A DNA stretch of 5,271 nt from JAIQFR01 sp041494445 (GTDB lineage Bacteria; Acidobacteriota; Polarisedimenticolia; Polarisedimenticolales; JAIQFR01). The stretch spans positions 1 through 5,271 of the forward strand of contig JBGQAU010000129.1 in assembly GCA_041494445.1 (NCBI GenBank). Reading direction: 5' to 3'. Shown here in pieces: positions 1-5,271 of this stretch; within the stretch, counting starts at the first letter, position 1, and every line of letters begins with the position of its first letter. The notes beneath the pieces are model-generated. The model saw only the letters and a program-made list of their open reading frames with translations. It was not told where the DNA came from and made no database searches. Made by a program: the position numbers and the translations under genes.

Positions 1-15
1 CCCCCCCCCCCCCCC
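1..15. repeat. Poly-C homopolymer at the left edge
   Basis: The first 15 bases are all C, followed directly by ordinary GC-rich sequence and the pepT stop codon 22 bases further on. Nothing else in the window has a comparable homopolymer. A run like this at an extreme edge is typical of a sequencing or assembly end artefact, because poly-G reads from two-colour chemistry appear as poly-C on the other strand. A genuine C tract cannot be excluded. The bases between the run and the pepT stop show no clear hairpin or terminator. Confidence 0.8.
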
Positions 16-36
16 GACCTCCCGGGTGGCGCCGCG

Positions 37-1299
37 TCAGGCGGGGCTTCTCTCCTCCCAGACCCGGCAGACGTTGATGATCACCTCGACCGCCTTCTGC
101 ATGTCCTGCGCCGAGATCCACTCGAGCCGCGAATGGAAACTGTGCTCGCCCGCGAACAGGTTCGGCGTGGGCAGCCCCATGAAGCAGAGGCGAGAGCCGT
201 CCGTGCCGCCGCGGATCGGATGCGTCTTCGGCGCGAGCCCCGCGCGCCGGATGGCCTCGTTGGCGTTCTCGACGGCCTCCGGGTAGCGGTCCAGCACCTC
301 TTTCATGTTGCGGTAGGACTCCTCGATCTTGAACTCCACGGAGGCCTTCGGGTAGTCCCTGACGGTTTCGCGCGCGAGCCTCTCGAGAAAGTCCTCCTTC
401 TCCTTGAGACCGGCGGTCACGAAGTCGCGGATCAGGAACTTCACCGAGGTGCGGTCCACGCCCGCCTGCATCACGTAGGGATGGACGTACCCCTCGTATC
501 CCGCGGTCGTCTCCGGCGACAGCACGTCCTTCGGAAGCCGTCCGATGAAATCCGCCGCGATCTTGATGGCGTTGACGAGCTTCCCCTTCCCGAGGCCGGG
601 GTGCGTGTTGAACCCCTGGAACGTCACGGTCATCGAGTCGGCCGAGAAGGTCTCCATCTCGACCTCGCCGAGGGTCTCCCCGTCGATCGTGTAGGCGAAT
701 CGCGCCCCGAATCTCTTCACGTCGAAGTACTTGGTGCCGTTCCCGACCTCCTCGTCGGGCGTGAAAGCGATCCTAATCCTCCCGTGGGGGATCTCGGGGT
801 GAGCGGTCAGGACCTCGGCGGCGGTGACGATCTCGGCGACCCCCGCCTTGTTGTCGGCGCCGAGGAGGGTCGTGCCGGACGCGGTGACGATGTCGTTCCC
901 GATCTGATCCCTGAGGGCCGGGTTCTCCGCGAAGCGGATCACCTGGGTCGGGTCGTCCGGGAGGGAGAGATCGCGGCCGTCGTACCTCTCGTGGACGATC
1001 GGCTGGACGCCCTCGCCGCTCACATCGGGCGACGTATCCACGTGCGCGATGAATCCGAGGACCGGGACCCCGGCTTTCTTCGAGGTCGCCGGCACGGTCG
1101 CGAAGACGTAGCCGTGCTCGTCCATCGCCGCGTCATCGAGCCCGATTCCCTTGAGATCCTCCACGAGGCGCCGGAGCAGATCGAGCTGCTTCGCGGTGGA
1201 GGGGAAGGTCTCCGAGTCCTCTTCGGACCGGGTGTCGACGGTGACGTAGCGGAGGAACCGCTCTACGCAACGGGACCGAATGTCGCTCTCGGAGCTCAC
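37..1299 (-). CDS. pepT: Peptidase T (tripeptide aminopeptidase, M20 family)
   Basis: Cytosolic di-zinc aminopeptidase that releases the N-terminal residue from tripeptides; the family role is peptide turnover. With the GTG start at 1299 the protein has 420 residues, close to E. coli PepT (about 408). Visible M20 landmarks are the HVDTSPD motif (metal ligand H86, catalytic-site D88), GADNKAG (bridging D149), TPDEEVG (general base E183, ligand E184), TIDGE (ligand D206), NTHPG (H233, the His given to the active site by the partner subunit), RGGTDG (363-368) and a C-terminal ligand H389. The dimerisation/lid insertion lies at roughly 216-330. Start choice: the open frame extends to a TTG at 1383, but those 28 extra residues are Pro/Ala-rich and unlike the family, whereas the family N-terminal motif ERFLxYVxxDT begins about 12 residues after the GTG, which also has a near-perfect Shine-Dalgarno. 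No signal peptide is seen. All catalytic residues are present, so it should be active. It diverges from the kinase gene and shows no operon partner in the window. Confidence 0.95.
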   Translation of the reverse strand: MSSESDIRSRCVERFLRYVTVDTRSEEDSETFPSTAKQLDLLRRLVEDLKGIGLDDAAMDEHGYVFATVPATSKKAGVPVLGFIAHVDTSPDVSGEGVQPIVHERYDGRDLSLPDDPTQVIRFAENPALRDQIGNDIVTASGTTLLGADNKAGVAEIVTAAEVLTAHPEIPHGRIRIAFTPDEEVGNGTKYFDVKRFGARFAYTIDGETLGEVEMETFSADSMTVTFQGFNTHPGLGKGKLVNAIKIAADFIGRLPKDVLSPETTAGYEGYVHPYVMQAGVDRTSVKFLIRDFVTAGLKEKEDFLERLARETVRDYPKASVEFKIEESYRNMKEVLDRYPEAVENANEAIRRAGLAPKTHPIRGGTDGSRLCFMGLPTPNLFAGEHSFHSRLEWISAQDMQKAVEVIINVCRVWEERSPA

Positions 1300-1304
1300 G
1301 GGCA

Positions 1305-1310
1305 CCTCCC
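1305..1310 (-). promoter_or_regulatory. Ribosome binding site that fixes the pepT start
   Basis: On the minus strand the sequence reads AGGGAGGTGCCC followed by GTG. The GGGAGG core lies 5 bases before the GTG at 1299, and the AGGGAGGTG stretch matches the ideal anti-16S complement AAGGAGGTG at 8 of 9 positions. Another in-frame GTG (1303-1305) overlaps the Shine-Dalgarno itself and so cannot use it. This supports the 420-residue form of PepT. Confidence 0.8.
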
Positions 1311-1401
1311 TGGCGCCGGGCGCCGCCGGCGGGGGCTGGGTCGCGAAAAGACTAACGCTATCCGAGCCCGCCTCTCGGTGCAAGGCCGCGTGCCGGTCGG
1401 C

Positions 1402-1431
1402 TTGTCAGTGCCGCGAGACCCGGCATAGACT
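1402..1431 (+). promoter_or_regulatory. Predicted sigma-70-type promoter for the hybrid kinase gene
   Basis: TTGTCA (1402-1407, 5 of 6 to the -35 consensus) is followed by an 18-base spacer and TAGACT (1426-1431, 4 of 6 to the -10 consensus). It would start transcription near 1438, leaving a leader of about 40 bases before the ATG at 1480. The same -35 hexamer, the same spacer length and a TAxxxT -10 occur upstream of kdsB, which raises the plausibility of both. This is a sequence match only. Confidence 0.45.
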
Positions 1432-1479
1432 TCGGCCCGTCACACGGGGCGATGGGGCACCGTTCGGAAGGCGGGGACC

Positions 1480-4164
1480 ATGAGCGAGCAGGCCCAGGCG
1501 CCACCCGGGCCCGGCCCTCGGCGCCGGCGCGTCCCGCGCGTCGCCTTGCGCGTCACGCTCCTGTACGCCGTATCCGCTGCGGCCTGGATCGTCGCCTCGG
1601 ACTCGATCCTCGGAGCGATCGTCCACGATCCCGCGCTCGTCACGGCCCTGTCGATCCTCAAGGGCTGGCTCTTCGTCCTCGTGACCGGGCTCCTCCTCTA
1701 CGTCCTGGTCTCACGCGGCGTGCGACCGATCGCCGACAGCGCCGAGGAGTACCGCGGGATGTTCGAGGGCCATCCGTCGATCTACCTCAAGGTCGACGGC
1801 GGCGGAACCATCCTCTCGGTGAATCCGGCCGGGGCCGAGCAACTCGGCTACGCCCCAGGCGAGCTCTCGGGCCGCTCCGTCCTCCACCTCTACGCCGACT
1901 CCGACCGCCAGGTCGTGATGGAGAAGATCGAGTTGCTGACGAGCGGCTCGGCGAACGTGGCCCGCTGGGAGGCCCAGGCCGCGCGCAAGGACGGCGTCCT
2001 GATCTGGATGAAGCAATCGGCGCGCGCGGTGCAGGCGGCCGGAGGGGGGCGGGCGATCCTGTTGGTCGGTGAGGACGTCTCCGAGTACCGGCGATCGGAA
2101 GCGACCCTGGGAGCGGCCCACGAGAGCCTGCGTGCGCTGTTCCAGGCGTCTCCCCTCGCGATCGTCGCGCTCGACCGCGGGGGGCGGGTGCTCTCCTGGA
2201 ACCCAGCGTCCGAGGCGATCTTCGGCTGGTCCGAGGCGGAGGTCCTCGGGCGCCCGATCCCGATCGTGCCTGCGGACCTCAAGGAGCAGTTCCTCGCCAA
2301 CCTCGGCCGCTCCTTGACGGGCGAGGTGCTCACCCATCTCGAGCTCCGGCGTCGGAAGAAGGACGGGACGCAGGTGGACGTGAGCCTTTCCACGGCGCCT
2401 CTTCGCGATACCGCGGGCCGGATCATCGGGACCATGGCGGTGCTCGACGACATCTCGCAGAGAAAGGAGGCCGAGCGCGAGCTCGGCCGTCTGAACCGCG
2501 CGCTCCGCGTCCTGATGGAGTGCGGTCAGGCCGTGATGCGGGCGACGACCGAGGACGATCTTCTTCGAAGCGTCTGCCGGATCGCGGTGGAGGTCGGCGG
2601 GTACCGGCTCGCCTGGATCGGGTACGCCGAGAACGACCAGGCACGTGCGGTGCGTCCCGTGGCCCACGCGGGATTCGAGGACAGGTACCTCGACACCGTG
2701 AAGATCACCTGGGCGGACGAGGAGCACGGGCGAGGCCCGACGGGCACCGCGATCCGGACCGGCCGGCCGATGGTCGTGCGGAACATGGGAACGGACCCGA
2801 CGTACGGGCCTTGGCGCCACGAGGCGGCCCAACGCGGCTTCGCGTCGTCGATCGGCCTCCCCCTGGCGCTTGGCGGGCTTCCATTCGGCGCGCTGTCGAT
2901 CTACGCCGATGAGCCGGATGCCTTCGACGAGGAAGAGGTCCGGCTTCTGACGGAGCTGGCCGACGACGTGGCCTTCGGGATCGAGGCGCTGCGCACGCGC
3001 GAGGAGCGCCGGCGGGCCGAGGGGGAGCTCCGGCAGGCGCAGAAGATGGAGGCCGTCGGCCGACTCACGGGAGGAATCGCCCACGATTTCAACAACATCC
3101 TGACCATCATCGGAGGCCATAGCGAGATCCTTCGCGCGGCGCGCCTCACGGACCCCGCGCTCAGGCGCCACCTCGACACCATCATTGCCGCCGCCGAGCA
3201 CGCAGACGCCTTGACGCGGCGCCTCCTGGCGTTCAGCCGGAAGCAGCCCTTCGAGCCGAAGGTCGCGAACCTCAACGCGATCGTTTCCGACACGGAGCGG
3301 CTCCTGCGCCGGCTCCTCGGGGAGGACATCCATCTCGTGATCGACCTCGACCCCGGGCTCGCGAACGTGAGGGTGGACGTCGGCCAGATCGAACAGGTCG
3401 TGGTGAACCTCGCGATCAACGCCCGGGACGCGATGCCCGACGGCGGAACCCTGCGGATCGAGACCTCGAACGTGGAAGTCGACGAGAATGCGGCGAGGTC
3501 CACGCCCGGCCTGGCTCCGGGCTCCTGCGTCAGGATGACGATCGCCGACACCGGGCACGGAATGGACGCGGGAACCCGGGAGCGGATCTTCGAGCCGTTC
3601 TTCACTACGAAGGAGGACGGGCGGGGGACCGGCCTCGGGCTCGCCACGGTGGACCGGATCGTGCGGCAGAGCGCCGGCCACATCGGCGTCCGGAGCGAGC
3701 CGGGGCGCGGGGCGGCGTTCGAGATCCTCCTCCCGGCGGTCGCGGCGCCGCTGGAGCCGACGGTGGTCGGAGAGATCTCCCGCGCCCCGGGCGGGTCGGA
3801 GACGGTGCTCGTGGTGGAGGACGAGCCGGGGATCCGCGCTCTCCTCGCCGAGATCCTCGAGAGCGGCGGCTACCGGGTGCTGGCGGCGGGCCGCGGTCAG
3901 GACGCGCTGGACCTTCTCGCGCGTAGCCCCGGGCCGGTCCATCTGCTGCTGACCGACGTGGTGATGCCGGGGATGAGCGGCCGCGACCTCGCCGATCGCC
4001 TTCAGCCGACGCGGCCGGGGTTGAAGGCCCTCTTCATTTCCGGGTACACGCCCGAAGAGGTGTCGCGGAGAGGCGTCGTCTCGTCGGGCTCGGCGTTCCT
4101 CCAAAAGCCGTTCTCCTCCGAAGCGCTCCTCCGCAAGGTCCGAGGGGTGCTCGACGGTCCGTGA
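1480..4164 (+). CDS. Membrane-bound hybrid sensor histidine kinase (PAS-PAS-GAF-HisKA-HATPase-REC)
   Basis: An 894-residue inner-membrane two-component sensor that should autophosphorylate on His and pass the phosphate to its own receiver. Order of parts: an Arg-rich cytosolic N-terminus (14-20), TM1 about 23-47, a very short external loop, TM2 about 56-78, PAS1 about 90-205, PAS2 about 213-330, GAF about 343-502, HisKA with GGIAHDFNN (phospho-acceptor H535), then HATPase with N box NLAINARDAM (N647), G1 DTGHGM (D690), F box FEPFFTTK (704-711) and G2 GRGTGLGL (714-721). The C-terminal receiver (about 775-891) has acidic pair E780/D781, phospho-acceptor D826 (TDVVMPGMSG), S854 and K876. All catalytic residues are intact. 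The HDFNN H box resembles NtrB-like kinases. The tiny periplasmic loop suggests sensing inside the membrane or cytosol through PAS/GAF; no ligand residue could be identified. The ATG is preceded by GGAAGG (1466-1471) at 8 bases. No output regulator gene is adjacent, so the pathway is unknown. Confidence 0.95.
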   Translation: MSEQAQAPPGPGPRRRRVPRVALRVTLLYAVSAAAWIVASDSILGAIVHDPALVTALSILKGWLFVLVTGLLLYVLVSRGVRPIADSAEEYRGMFEGHPSIYLKVDGGGTILSVNPAGAEQLGYAPGELSGRSVLHLYADSDRQVVMEKIELLTSGSANVARWEAQAARKDGVLIWMKQSARAVQAAGGGRAILLVGEDVSEYRRSEATLGAAHESLRALFQASPLAIVALDRGGRVLSWNPASEAIFGWSEAEVLGRPIPIVPADLKEQFLANLGRSLTGEVLTHLELRRRKKDGTQVDVSLSTAPLRDTAGRIIGTMAVLDDISQRKEAERELGRLNRALRVLMECGQAVMRATTEDDLLRSVCRIAVEVGGYRLAWIGYAENDQARAVRPVAHAGFEDRYLDTVKITWADEEHGRGPTGTAIRTGRPMVVRNMGTDPTYGPWRHEAAQRGFASSIGLPLALGGLPFGALSIYADEPDAFDEEEVRLLTELADDVAFGIEALRTREERRRAEGELRQAQKMEAVGRLTGGIAHDFNNILTIIGGHSEILRAARLTDPALRRHLDTIIAAAEHADALTRRLLAFSRKQPFEPKVANLNAIVSDTERLLRRLLGEDIHLVIDLDPGLANVRVDVGQIEQVVVNLAINARDAMPDGGTLRIETSNVEVDENAARSTPGLAPGSCVRMTIADTGHGMDAGTRERIFEPFFTTKEDGRGTGLGLATVDRIVRQSAGHIGVRSEPGRGAAFEILLPAVAAPLEPTVVGEISRAPGGSETVLVVEDEPGIRALLAEILESGGYRVLAAGRGQDALDLLARSPGPVHLLLTDVVMPGMSGRDLADRLQPTRPGLKALFISGYTPEEVSRRGVVSSGSAFLQKPFSSEALLRKVRGVLDGP

Positions 4165-4184
4165 CGCGCGTCCGGCGCGGCCCC

Positions 4185-4214
4185 TTGTCATTCGCGCGGC
4201 CGCTGCGCTACCAT
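4185..4214 (+). promoter_or_regulatory. Predicted sigma-70-type promoter for kdsB
   Basis: TTGTCA (4185-4190, 5 of 6) is followed by an 18-base spacer and TACCAT (4209-4214, 4 of 6). It would start transcription near 4221, just before the first palindrome of the leader, about 45 bases before the kdsB GTG. It mirrors the element upstream of the kinase in hexamer, spacing and distance to the start codon. This suggests kdsB has its own transcript rather than depending on read-through from the kinase gene. No convincing terminator was seen after the kinase gene. Confidence 0.45.
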
Positions 4215-4226
4215 TCCGCGTCGCCG

Positions 4227-4240
4227 CGGGAACGTTCCCG
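4227..4240. repeat. Perfect 14-base palindrome in the kdsB leader
   Basis: CGGGAACGTTCCCG is a perfect palindrome lying just downstream of the predicted start of transcription and 26 bases before the kdsB start codon. As DNA it could be a dimeric repressor site. As RNA it could fold as a 5-bp CGGGA/TCCCG stem with an ACGT loop. Its function is unknown. Confidence 0.6.
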
Positions 4241-4251
4241 TCAGCGACCCT

Positions 4252-4261
4252 GGGAGCTCCC
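4252..4261 (+). promoter_or_regulatory. Palindrome covering the kdsB ribosome binding site
   Basis: GGGAGCTCCC is a perfect palindrome whose left half contains GGGAG (4252-4256), the best Shine-Dalgarno for the GTG at 4267 (10-base gap). The right half, with the next base, is TCCCG, which repeats the right arm of the upstream palindrome (4236-4240). In RNA the CGGGA at 4227-4231 could therefore pair with either TCCCG. In the longer-range pairing the ribosome site would sit in the loop. Whether this is used for control is not known. Confidence 0.45.
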
Positions 4262-4266
4262 GAATC

Positions 4267-5058
4267 GTGCTTGTCCTGGGTGTAATTCCCGCGCGCTTCG
4301 CCTCCACCCGGTTCCCCGGCAAGGCCCTCGCTCCCCTGGGCGGGAGGACGCTCCTGGAACGGGTCTGGCGGCGCGCGAGCGACGCGCGCCGGATCGAGCG
4401 CCTCGTCGTCGCCACCGACGACGAGCGGATCGCCGCTGCGTGCCGGGCCTTCGGCGCGGAAGCGATCATGACCTCCCCAGCCCACGCCTCGGGAACCGAC
4501 CGCGTGGCGGAGGTGGCCCTCGGGCTCGAGCGCGTCTTCACGGTGATCGTGAACGTCCAGGGAGACGAGCCCTTCGTGACCGGGACGAGCCTCGACCTCC
4601 TGGTGGACGCCTTCGAGAGCGAACGCCCGCCGGAGATGGCGACCCTCGCCGAGCCGCTGGCGGGAGCGGACGAGATCTTCGACCCGAACGTCGTCAAGGT
4701 GGTGACCGCGCTGGACGGAAGGGCCCTCTACTTTTCCCGGGCGCCGATCCCCTACCACCGGGGGAGCGCGACGCGGCTCGCCGCCGACTTCCGCGGGGGG
4801 CTCCTCGGGCGGCCCGGCGGCCTCGCCGGCTACCGCAAGCACCAGGGGATTTACGCCTATCGGCGCGAGACGCTCCTGGCCCTGACTCGACTCCGGCCGT
4901 CCCCGCTCGAGATGGACGAGGGGCTCGAGCAGCTGCGAGCGCTCGAGGCGGGGCTCGCGATCCGCGTCCTGGACTCCGACTTCCATTCCGTGGCGGTGGA
5001 CACGCCCGAGGATCTCGCCCGGGCGGAGTCGCTGCTGGCGGAGGCCCACGAGAAATGA
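4267..5058 (+). CDS. kdsB: 3-deoxy-manno-octulosonate (Kdo) cytidylyltransferase
   Basis: CMP-Kdo synthetase: CTP + Kdo gives CMP-Kdo + diphosphate, the activated sugar for the lipopolysaccharide inner core; cytosolic. The 263 residues are slightly longer than the usual 245-255. Family motifs are the nucleotide-binding IPARFASTRFPGKAL (7-21), SGTDRVAE (75-82), VQGDEPF (97-103, Mg ligand D100), YFSRAPIPYHR (155-165), HQGIYAYRRETLL (192-204), the LExxExLEQLRALE stretch (214-227) and VDTPEDL (244-250, second Mg ligand D245). The extra length falls mainly in a Gly/Arg-rich loop at about 166-188, a region that varies in the family. The start is a GTG at 4267 placing IPAR at the usual distance from the N-terminus, with GGGAG upstream inside a palindrome. 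The stop TGA overlaps the ATG of the next frame (ATGA), implying translational coupling to pyrG, whose product supplies CTP. Its presence implies a Kdo-containing outer membrane. Confidence 0.95.
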   Translation: MLVLGVIPARFASTRFPGKALAPLGGRTLLERVWRRASDARRIERLVVATDDERIAAACRAFGAEAIMTSPAHASGTDRVAEVALGLERVFTVIVNVQGDEPFVTGTSLDLLVDAFESERPPEMATLAEPLAGADEIFDPNVVKVVTALDGRALYFSRAPIPYHRGSATRLAADFRGGLLGRPGGLAGYRKHQGIYAYRRETLLALTRLRPSPLEMDEGLEQLRALEAGLAIRVLDSDFHSVAVDTPEDLARAESLLAEAHEK

Positions 5059-5271
5059 TGATGAAGAGCAAGCGCGGCACCAAATACATCTTCGTGACCG
5101 GCGGGGTCGTCTCCTCGTTGGGGAAGGGGCTCGCGGCGGCCTCCATAGGACGGATCCTCGAAGGCCGCGGGTTCATCAAGCGCCAGATCGAGCACGCCCG
5201 CAAGGACGACGACGTCAAGGCCATAGTCTTGCGCGTCAATTCCCCAGGCGGGACCGTGACCGGGTCCGACG
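5055..5271 (+). CDS. pyrG: CTP synthase N-terminus running in frame into SppA-like sequence (partial, chimeric)
   Basis: An open frame starting ATG at 5055 and leaving the window without a stop (72 codons seen). Residues 10-40 are textbook CTP synthase: KYIFVTGGVVSSLGKG (P loop, K24) and then AAASIGRILEGRGF. In the family this should continue with a KV..QK.DPYLNVDPGTM-type segment (UTP/Mg site); instead residues 41-72 are SppA-like. The glutaminase domain and most of the synthetase domain are absent, so this cannot make CTP as written. The start overlaps the kdsB stop by 4 bases; there are three consecutive ATG codons, and GGAGG at 5040-5044 lies 10 bases before the first, which favours 5055. 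Up to about 5174 I am confident this is genuine pyrG in its expected place beside kdsB. The frame beyond that may be an assembly join, a library chimera or a real deletion. Confidence 0.8.
   Translation, partial: MMMKSKRGTKYIFVTGGVVSSLGKGLAAASIGRILEGRGFIKRQIEHARKDDDVKAIVLRVNSPGGTVTGSD
5175..5271 (+). pseudogene. sppA: Internal fragment of signal peptide peptidase SppA (S49), fused to the pyrG start
   Basis: From about codon 41 of the frame the translation matches the central part of one-domain SppA proteases: an amphipathic helix (KRQIEHARKDDDVKA), then the beta strand and oxyanion-hole loop IVLRVNSPGGTVTGSD. In the family this segment precedes the catalytic Ser (in a later D..ASGGYY-type motif) and Lys, both beyond the window. 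SppA is a membrane-associated enzyme that clears leftover signal peptides. The usual N-terminal membrane segment and first part of the fold are missing and replaced by CTP synthase sequence. The exact boundary is uncertain by several bases (about 5166-5178). I cannot tell whether an intact SppA C-terminus follows. Confidence 0.65.

Noticed and set aside
1312..1324. Inverted repeat GGCGC-CGG-GCGCC upstream of the pepT ribosome site
   Set aside because: A short all-G/C repeat with a 3-base loop is expected by chance in sequence of this composition, and nothing else supports a function.
1300..1383. N-terminal extension of PepT to a TTG at 1383
   Set aside because: The extra 28 residues are Pro/Ala-rich, do not look like family sequence, and the GTG at 1299 has a near-ideal Shine-Dalgarno and the correct distance to the conserved N-terminal motif.
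1355..1383. Possible pepT promoter on the minus strand (TTGCAC, 17 bases, TAGCGT)
   Set aside because: Only about 3 of 6 matches in each hexamer, so it is too weak to annotate, although the pepT promoter probably does lie in this interval.
133..1428. A 431-codon open frame on the plus strand opposite pepT
   Set aside because: It is the GC-driven shadow of pepT. The translation is low-complexity Arg/Val/Leu/Gly with no motif, while pepT on the other strand has every metal ligand.
4163..4203. Palindromes GACGCGCGTC and GCGGCCGC after the kinase stop as a terminator
   Set aside because: They are short, made almost entirely of G and C, and are not followed by a T run. The first also overlaps the kinase stop codon. 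No intrinsic terminator can be supported here.
1711..5049. A 1112-codon open frame on the minus strand opposite the kinase and kdsB genes
   Set aside because: The kinase and kdsB happen to be in the same reading frame, and their strong third-position G/C bias removes stops from one antisense frame across both genes and the gap. The translation is an Arg/Glu/Gly/His-rich composition with no domain I recognise, and it lies opposite two genes with complete catalytic motifs.
1..5271. tRNA, rRNA, CRISPR array, insertion sequence or attachment site
   Set aside because: No tRNA-like cloverleaf, direct repeat array, transposase motif or terminal inverted repeat was seen on either strand; almost the whole window is accounted for by four protein genes.

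Overview
The window comes from a GC-rich (roughly two thirds or more by eye), Gram-negative bacterium. The Gram-negative call rests on kdsB, whose product makes CMP-Kdo for the lipopolysaccharide inner core. The phylum cannot be fixed from the sequence. The gene style fits lineages such as Candidatus Eisenbacteria, Acidobacteriota or the myxobacterial/deltaproteobacterial groups, but that is only a guess. Both ends look abnormal: the left end is a run of 15 C and the right end is a chimeric reading frame. The window may therefore be one small metagenomic contig (inference).

Layout. Positions 37-1299 (minus) hold a complete peptidase T gene (pepT) with all expected metal ligands. Its best start is a GTG behind a very strong Shine-Dalgarno. 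A divergent intergenic region follows, with a plausible sigma-70 promoter for the next gene. Positions 1480-4164 (plus) hold an 894-residue membrane hybrid sensor kinase: 2 TM, PAS, PAS, GAF, HisKA, HATPase, receiver. A 102-base gap (4165-4266) carries a second promoter-like element of the same form (TTGTCA-N18-TAxxxT) and two perfect palindromes, one of which covers the kdsB ribosome binding site. Positions 4267-5058 (plus) hold kdsB. Its stop overlaps the start of a frame that opens as pyrG (CTP synthase).

How the genes fit together. KdsB consumes CTP and PyrG makes it, so a kdsB-pyrG transcription unit with overlapping stop and start is sensible, and the order is seen in other Gram-negatives. 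The kinase has no adjacent DNA-binding regulator and looks like an orphan. pepT is divergent and probably independent.

The most striking observation is at the right end. After about 40 residues of clear CTP synthase N-terminus, the same open frame changes without a stop into clear SppA (signal peptide peptidase, S49) sequence and runs off the window. Neither protein would be functional as written. An assembly or library chimera, or a microhomology deletion, is more likely than a new enzyme, but it needs checking.
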